A stretch of 7,977 bases of DNA from Chloroflexota bacterium (GTDB lineage: Bacteria; Chloroflexota; Chloroflexia; Thermomicrobiales; UBA6265): positions 1 to 7,977 of the forward strand of contig JAEVYR010000389.1 of the NCBI GenBank assembly GCA_023392645.1, written 5' to 3'. The notes beneath the pieces are model-generated. The model did not search any database, was not told the DNA's origin, and was given only the letters and a program-made list of their open reading frames with translations. Shown one piece after another: positions 4,883 through 7,977 of the stretch; position 1 is the first letter of the stretch; the number at the start of each line of letters is the position of its first letter. The translations under genes and the position numbers were made by a program.

Positions 4883-6181
4883 GTGTTCGCCTCGGTCGGT
4901 CGCCGGTTGGCGCTGCTCAACGTCGCCGTGGTGGTCCTGGTGATCGCCGTCACGGGCGCTGGCACCTGGCTGCTGCTGCGGCAGAGCCTGATCCGCGAGG
5001 CCGATGCCGCGCTGGAGGACCGGATCAAGGCCGTCGAGAATATCTGGGAGCCGCGGCTCACCGGTGAGGAGGCGATACCAGCGGGGGGTGGCGATGGTGA
5101 GCAGGAGGAAGAAGACGACGACGATCACCATATCCTCGAAAGTGGCGACATCCTCGTCTTTGTCTTCGATCGGGATGGAAAGCTGGTCGGCAACGAGCGT
5201 GACGTGCGGATTGCGGGTGTGCCGGTGACCGCCGCCGTCCAGCGCGCGACCGACGGCCACGACGATACGCGTATCGTCGAGATCGACGGCGAGCGCGTAC
5301 GCATCCGCACCGAACCGATCGAAGAGCACGGCGCCCCGATCGGCGCGATCCAGGCGATCCGCTCGGAGCGCCAGCACGACGAGGAGCTGCGGCTGGTCGG
5401 GCTGGCGAGCCTGATCGGTGTCGGCGCCGGCATGCTGATCGCGCTACCCTCCGGTCTCTTTCTGTCATACCGGGCGATGCGGCCGATCGACACCGCCTTC
5501 CAGCAACAACGATCGTTCGTTGCCGATGCCAGCCACGAGCTGCGCACGCCATTGACCGTGCTGCGCGCCAACGCCGAGATGGTTCGGCGGCTGCCCGATC
5601 CCGGCCGAGACGAGGTGCGGGCCGAGATGGGCGAGATGCTGCGGGAGATCGACACCATGACGCACCTGGTGAACGACCTGCTGGCGCTGGCTCGCGTCGA
5701 CGACGCCACCGGTGAGGTCGAGATGGAGGCGATCGACCTGCGCGAGGTCGCCGACGCGGCGGCGCGGTCGATGCGGCCGCGGGCCGGCGCCGCCGGTGTC
5801 ACCATCGCGGTCGACGTGCCGCAGCACCTGACCGTCACGGCGAGCCGCGCCATGGTCGAGCAAATCCTGCGCATCCTGCTCGATAACGCCATCACCTACA
5901 CCCACCGGGGCGACCGCGTCGGCGTTTCAGCGACGCGTGACGGGAAGCAGGCGCGCATCTGCGTGCGGGATCACGGACCCGGCATCGACCCGGCCGACCA
6001 GCCGCGCGTCTTCGACCGGTTCTATCGGGCCGACCCGGCCCGGGCGCGACACACGGGCGGCAGCGGGCTGGGTCTGGCCATCGCACGGTCGCTGACGCGC
6101 GCCCTCGGCGGCGAGATCGCGCTGGAGAGCCTGCCCGGCGCGGGCACCACCGTCTGCGTCACATTGCCGGCAAGCGCGTGA
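4883..6181 (+). CDS. Sensor histidine kinase with acidic/His extracytoplasmic loop
   Basis: This 432-aa membrane kinase is the partner of the preceding regulator. GTG at 4883 is chosen because the hydrophobic helix starts soon after it and the upstream frame is a shadow of the regulator gene. TM1 is about 11-32 and TM2 about 171-195. The loop between them contains an acidic run at 73-83 (E, Q, then EEE, DDDD and HH), a candidate cation-sensing patch. After TM2 comes a very short HAMP-like segment (AMRPIDTAFQQQ) without the second helix. The kinase core follows: H-box FVADASHELRTPL with H218, N-box around N335 (ILLDNAITYTH), G1 D363-H-G-P-G, F-box VFDRFYR and G2 GGSGLGLA (392-399). All catalytic motifs are intact. 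The likely input is an extracytoplasmic ion or redox-linked condition (inference from loop composition and operon partners). Confidence 0.94.
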   Translation: MFASVGRRLALLNVAVVVLVIAVTGAGTWLLLRQSLIREADAALEDRIKAVENIWEPRLTGEEAIPAGGGDGEQEEEDDDDHHILESGDILVFVFDRDGKLVGNERDVRIAGVPVTAAVQRATDGHDDTRIVEIDGERVRIRTEPIEEHGAPIGAIQAIRSERQHDEELRLVGLASLIGVGAGMLIALPSGLFLSYRAMRPIDTAFQQQRSFVADASHELRTPLTVLRANAEMVRRLPDPGRDEVRAEMGEMLREIDTMTHLVNDLLALARVDDATGEVEMEAIDLREVADAAARSMRPRAGAAGVTIAVDVPQHLTVTASRAMVEQILRILLDNAITYTHRGDRVGVSATRDGKQARICVRDHGPGIDPADQPRVFDRFYRADPARARHTGGSGLGLAIARSLTRALGGEIALESLPGAGTTVCVTLPASA

Positions 6182-6286
6182 CGGCGACACGGCACCCATG
6201 CCGGACCGCCTGCCGAACGCTCGTCGCTTCCCACGCCAATGCAGGACCGTCACGTTCGCATGACACCGTACCGCATGCCAACCGGC

Positions 6287-6309
6287 TGCTAGGATCGGTG
6301 ACAGGAGGT
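6287..6309 (+). promoter_or_regulatory. Extended -10 and strong SD for the alcohol dehydrogenase
   Basis: TGC-TAGGAT at 6287-6295 fits an extended -10, and the near-perfect SD AGGAGGT at 6303-6309 sits six nt before the ATG at 6316. Transcription from this -10 would begin near 6302, leaving a leader of only about 14 nt that starts at the SD. That is tight, so the -10 is tentative, but the SD is secure and fixes the start. The frame is open upstream to an ATG at 6178, which lacks an SD and overlaps the kinase stop; that extension is rejected. Confidence 0.55.
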
Positions 6310-6315
6310 GCGACG

Positions 6316-7314
6316 ATGCGCGCGATGATGCTGGAACGACCGGGCGAGCCGCTGCGGATGCGAGAGGTGCCGGATCCGGTGCCCGGCACGGGGCAGGTAC
6401 GGCTGAAGATCCACGTCTGTGGGGTGTGCCGGACCGATCTCCACCTGGTCGACGGCGAATTGCCCGATCCGAAGCTGCCGGTGATCCCCGGGCACCAGAT
6501 CGTCGGCACGGTGGTCGAGACCGGACCCGGCGTGACGCTGCACGCGGTCGGCGACCGCGTCGGCGTGCCGTGGCTGGGGTGGACCTGCGGCGGGTGCCGC
6601 TACTGCCGGAGCGGGCAGGAGAACCTGTGCGATTTCGCCCGCTTCACCGGCTACACGCTCGATGGCGGGTACGCCGAGGAGACCGTCGCCGACGAACGCT
6701 ACTGCTTCCCGATCCCCCGCGCCTACCCTGACCTGGCAGCGGCGCCGCTGCTGTGCGCCGGGCTGATCGGCTACCGCTCGTACCGGATGACCGGCGACGC
6801 CGAGGTGCTCGGCTTCTATGGATTCGGCTCGGCGGCGCACCTGATCGCACAGGTGGCGGCCCACGAGGGGAAGCGCGTGTTCGCCTTCACCCGGCCGGGC
6901 GACGCCGAGGCGCAGGCGTTCGCGCGGGACAACGGGGCGATCTGGGCGGGCGGCACCGACGAGGCGCCGCCGGAGCCGCTTGACGCGGCGATCATCTTCG
7001 CGCCGGCCGGCGAGCTGGTGCCGCTGGCGCTGCGGAGCGTGCGCAAGGGCGGCGTCGTTGTTTGCGCGGGGATTCACATGAGCGACATCCCCAGCTTCCC
7101 CTATGACATCCTCTGGGGCGAGCGTCAGCTACGGTCGGTGGCCAACCTGACGCGGGAGGACGGCGAGCGGTTCCTGCGGATCGCGCCGGAGGTGCCGGTC
7201 CGCAGCGAGGTCACGGTCTACCCGCTGGCGGAAGCCAACGAGGCGCTGGACGACCTGCGCTCCGGCCGCCTCAGCGGCGCGGCGGTGTTGCAGGTCACCG
7301 AGGAGTCGGCCTGA
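6316..7314 (+). CDS. Zinc-dependent alcohol dehydrogenase (MDR superfamily)
   Basis: This 332-aa medium-chain dehydrogenase would interconvert an alcohol and aldehyde/ketone with NAD(P)(H) in the cytoplasm. Catalytic zinc ligands are C38 (in CGVCRTDLH, 35-43), H60 (PGHQIVG) and C147. The structural zinc lobe is complete with C91, C94, C97 and C105. The Rossmann segment GFYGFGSAAH (166-175) carries the GxGxxA-type turn, and FTRPGD after the next strand is the cofactor-specificity region. The length and the C147-type catalytic cysteine fit the subgroup often called zinc-binding alcohol dehydrogenase adh_fam_2 (from memory). It follows the kinase by 134 nt and appears to be its own unit, with the next gene 206 nt downstream. 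The substrate is unknown, and I see no sign of damage or transfer. Confidence 0.94.
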   Translation: MRAMMLERPGEPLRMREVPDPVPGTGQVRLKIHVCGVCRTDLHLVDGELPDPKLPVIPGHQIVGTVVETGPGVTLHAVGDRVGVPWLGWTCGGCRYCRSGQENLCDFARFTGYTLDGGYAEETVADERYCFPIPRAYPDLAAAPLLCAGLIGYRSYRMTGDAEVLGFYGFGSAAHLIAQVAAHEGKRVFAFTRPGDAEAQAFARDNGAIWAGGTDEAPPEPLDAAIIFAPAGELVPLALRSVRKGGVVVCAGIHMSDIPSFPYDILWGERQLRSVANLTREDGERFLRIAPEVPVRSEVTVYPLAEANEALDDLRSGRLSGAAVLQVTEESA

Positions 7315-7417
7315 CGAGAGGCTCGCCCGGATTCGGTGCAGGACGCGCCGCGAGCAGCGAGAACGTGCGGGCACACTCGGCCCCTGCTGCCGGCTGGCGG
7401 CCCGCCCCGGACGACAT

Positions 7418-7426
7418 TGCCATAAT
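7418..7426 (+). promoter_or_regulatory. Extended -10 promoter element for the HAD hydrolase
   Basis: TGC followed by CATAAT (5 of 6 to TATAAT) forms an extended -10. Transcription would begin near 7433, giving a leader of about 88 nt before the ATG at 7521. No clear -35 is seen. It is one of three TGC-plus-hexamer elements of similar form in the window (see also 423-431 on the minus strand and 6287-6295). Confidence 0.4.
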
Positions 7427-7465
7427 GGATCGCTGTTCCACCGATAGTGTAGTCGATTTCGCGGG

Positions 7466-7494
7466 CAGGTGCGGCTGGCATGCCCGGCCGCCTG
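7466..7494 (+). repeat. Imperfect hairpin in the HAD gene leader
   Basis: CAGG (7466-7469) and CGGC (7472-7475) together pair with GCCGCCTG (7487-7494), giving an 8-bp stem with a 2-nt bulge. The loop contains the self-complementary GGCATGCC. It would lie in the 5' leader if transcription starts from the -10 at 7418. No T-run follows. In GC-rich DNA such pairings arise by chance, so confidence is low. Confidence 0.25.
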
Positions 7495-7506
7495 TCAGGA
7501 TCGAGC

Positions 7507-7513
7507 GAGGGAG
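7507..7513 (+). promoter_or_regulatory. SD (GAGGGAG) fixing the HAD hydrolase start
   Basis: GAGGGAG lies seven nt before the ATG at 7521. The frame is also open back to an ATG at 7425, which would add 32 residues of low family likeness and would lie within the proposed -10 itself. The catalytic DLDGV motif normally sits within the first ten residues, so 7521 is preferred. Confidence 0.6.
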
Positions 7514-7520
7514 TACGACA

Positions 7521-7977
7521 ATGCGGACGGTCCTGTGCGACCTCGATGGGGTAATTCGCGACTGGTCGGGGCAGGATGCCGCCGGCATCGAGCGACGGTT
7601 CGGCCTGCCGCCGGGGGAGATCGCGGGCGTCGCGTTCGACCCCGAGCTGCTGTTTCCCGCCATCACCGGCGACGTCACCGACGAGACATGGCGCCGGCGG
7701 ATCGTCGACCGGCTGCAAGCGCGTCACCCGAACGTCGATGCCGGCGGAGCGATCGCGGCGTGGTCGGAACCCATCGGCGCGATCGATGAAGCGGCGCTGG
7801 CGCTGGTCCAGGTTGCCCGCCAGCGGGTGCCGGTCGTGCTCGTCACCAACGCCACCTCGCGACTCGACCGCGATCTCGCCCGGCTGGGCGTGGACGACGC
7901 GTTCGACCATATCGTCAACTCGTCAGTCGTCGGCGCGGCCAAGCCGGATCGCGCGATTTTCGACCATGCCCTCGGAC
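7521..7977 (+). CDS. HAD superfamily hydrolase, 3' end beyond the window
   Basis: This is a haloacid dehalogenase-like hydrolase, probably a small-molecule phosphatase, with 152 codons visible. Motif I is CDLDGV (6-11), with D7 as nucleophile and D9 as general acid/base. Motif II is VLVTNAT (106-112), with T109. Motif III is the Lys of GAAKPDRAIFDHAL (138-151), K141. The cap between motifs I and II (about 15-95) is short and helical, as in subfamily I enzymes. Motif IV, with the Mg2+-binding acids, lies past the window end. The substrate cannot be inferred. The visible part shows no lesion, and there is no evident functional tie to the alcohol dehydrogenase upstream. Confidence 0.9.
   Translation, partial: MRTVLCDLDGVIRDWSGQDAAGIERRFGLPPGEIAGVAFDPELLFPAITGDVTDETWRRRIVDRLQARHPNVDAGGAIAAWSEPIGAIDEAALALVQVARQRVPVVLVTNATSRLDRDLARLGVDDAFDHIVNSSVVGAAKPDRAIFDHALG

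Noticed and set aside
6182..6286. Possible terminator after the kinase gene
   Set aside because: I found only short, weak GC pairings and no U-tract. The operon end is inferred from the new promoter/SD of the next gene, not from a terminator.

Overview
The window is high-GC bacterial chromosomal DNA (well over 60% G+C by eye) with long antisense shadow ORFs. The gene set, the GC bias and the frequent 4-8 bp gene overlaps would suit Chloroflexota (Thermomicrobia-like) or Actinomycetota. There is no rRNA or other phylogenetic marker, so this is only a guess. The first 35 bases are not biological: positions 3-35 match the Illumina Nextera Read 1 transposase adapter at 31 of 33 bases. Position 1 is therefore a contig end, and the first gene is cut there.

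Left part (36-1498, minus strand): a Gfo/Idh/MocA-type NAD(P)-dependent oxidoreductase, followed 70 nt downstream by a truncated short-chain dehydrogenase/reductase (SDR). They may be co-transcribed, although the SDR also has its own good extended -10 element. A 356-bp non-coding divergent region (1499-1854) separates them from the next operon. It carries a 9-bp direct repeat with an 11-bp period, the layout of an OmpR/PhoB-family binding site, and a 10-bp stem-loop.

Centre (1855-6181, plus strand): six tightly packed genes, most with overlapping stop and start codons. They encode (1) a 94-aa membrane-anchored protein ending in an Asp/Glu tail with a His every fifth residue; (2) a 109-aa single-pass membrane protein of unknown function; (3) ApbE, an FAD:protein FMN transferase; (4) a six-helix ferric-reductase-like bis-heme membrane protein with no flavin/NAD domain; (5) an OmpR/PhoB response regulator; (6) a sensor histidine kinase whose extracytoplasmic loop holds its own Glu/Asp/His cluster. 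I read this as a self-regulated envelope redox module. ApbE would attach FMN covalently to a partner, the heme protein would move electrons across the membrane, and the two-component pair would sense an extracytoplasmic cue, possibly a cation, and control the operon. No protein in the window has an obvious ApbE flavinylation motif, so the flavin acceptor is either elsewhere or unusual. This is the part most likely to hold something undescribed.

Right part (6182-7977, plus strand): a complete zinc-dependent alcohol dehydrogenase with both zinc sites intact, then a HAD-family hydrolase cut by the window end. Each appears to be a separate transcription unit with its own Shine-Dalgarno (SD) sequence and a plausible extended -10 element. 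No tRNA, rRNA, CRISPR array, insertion sequence or convincing intrinsic terminator was seen.
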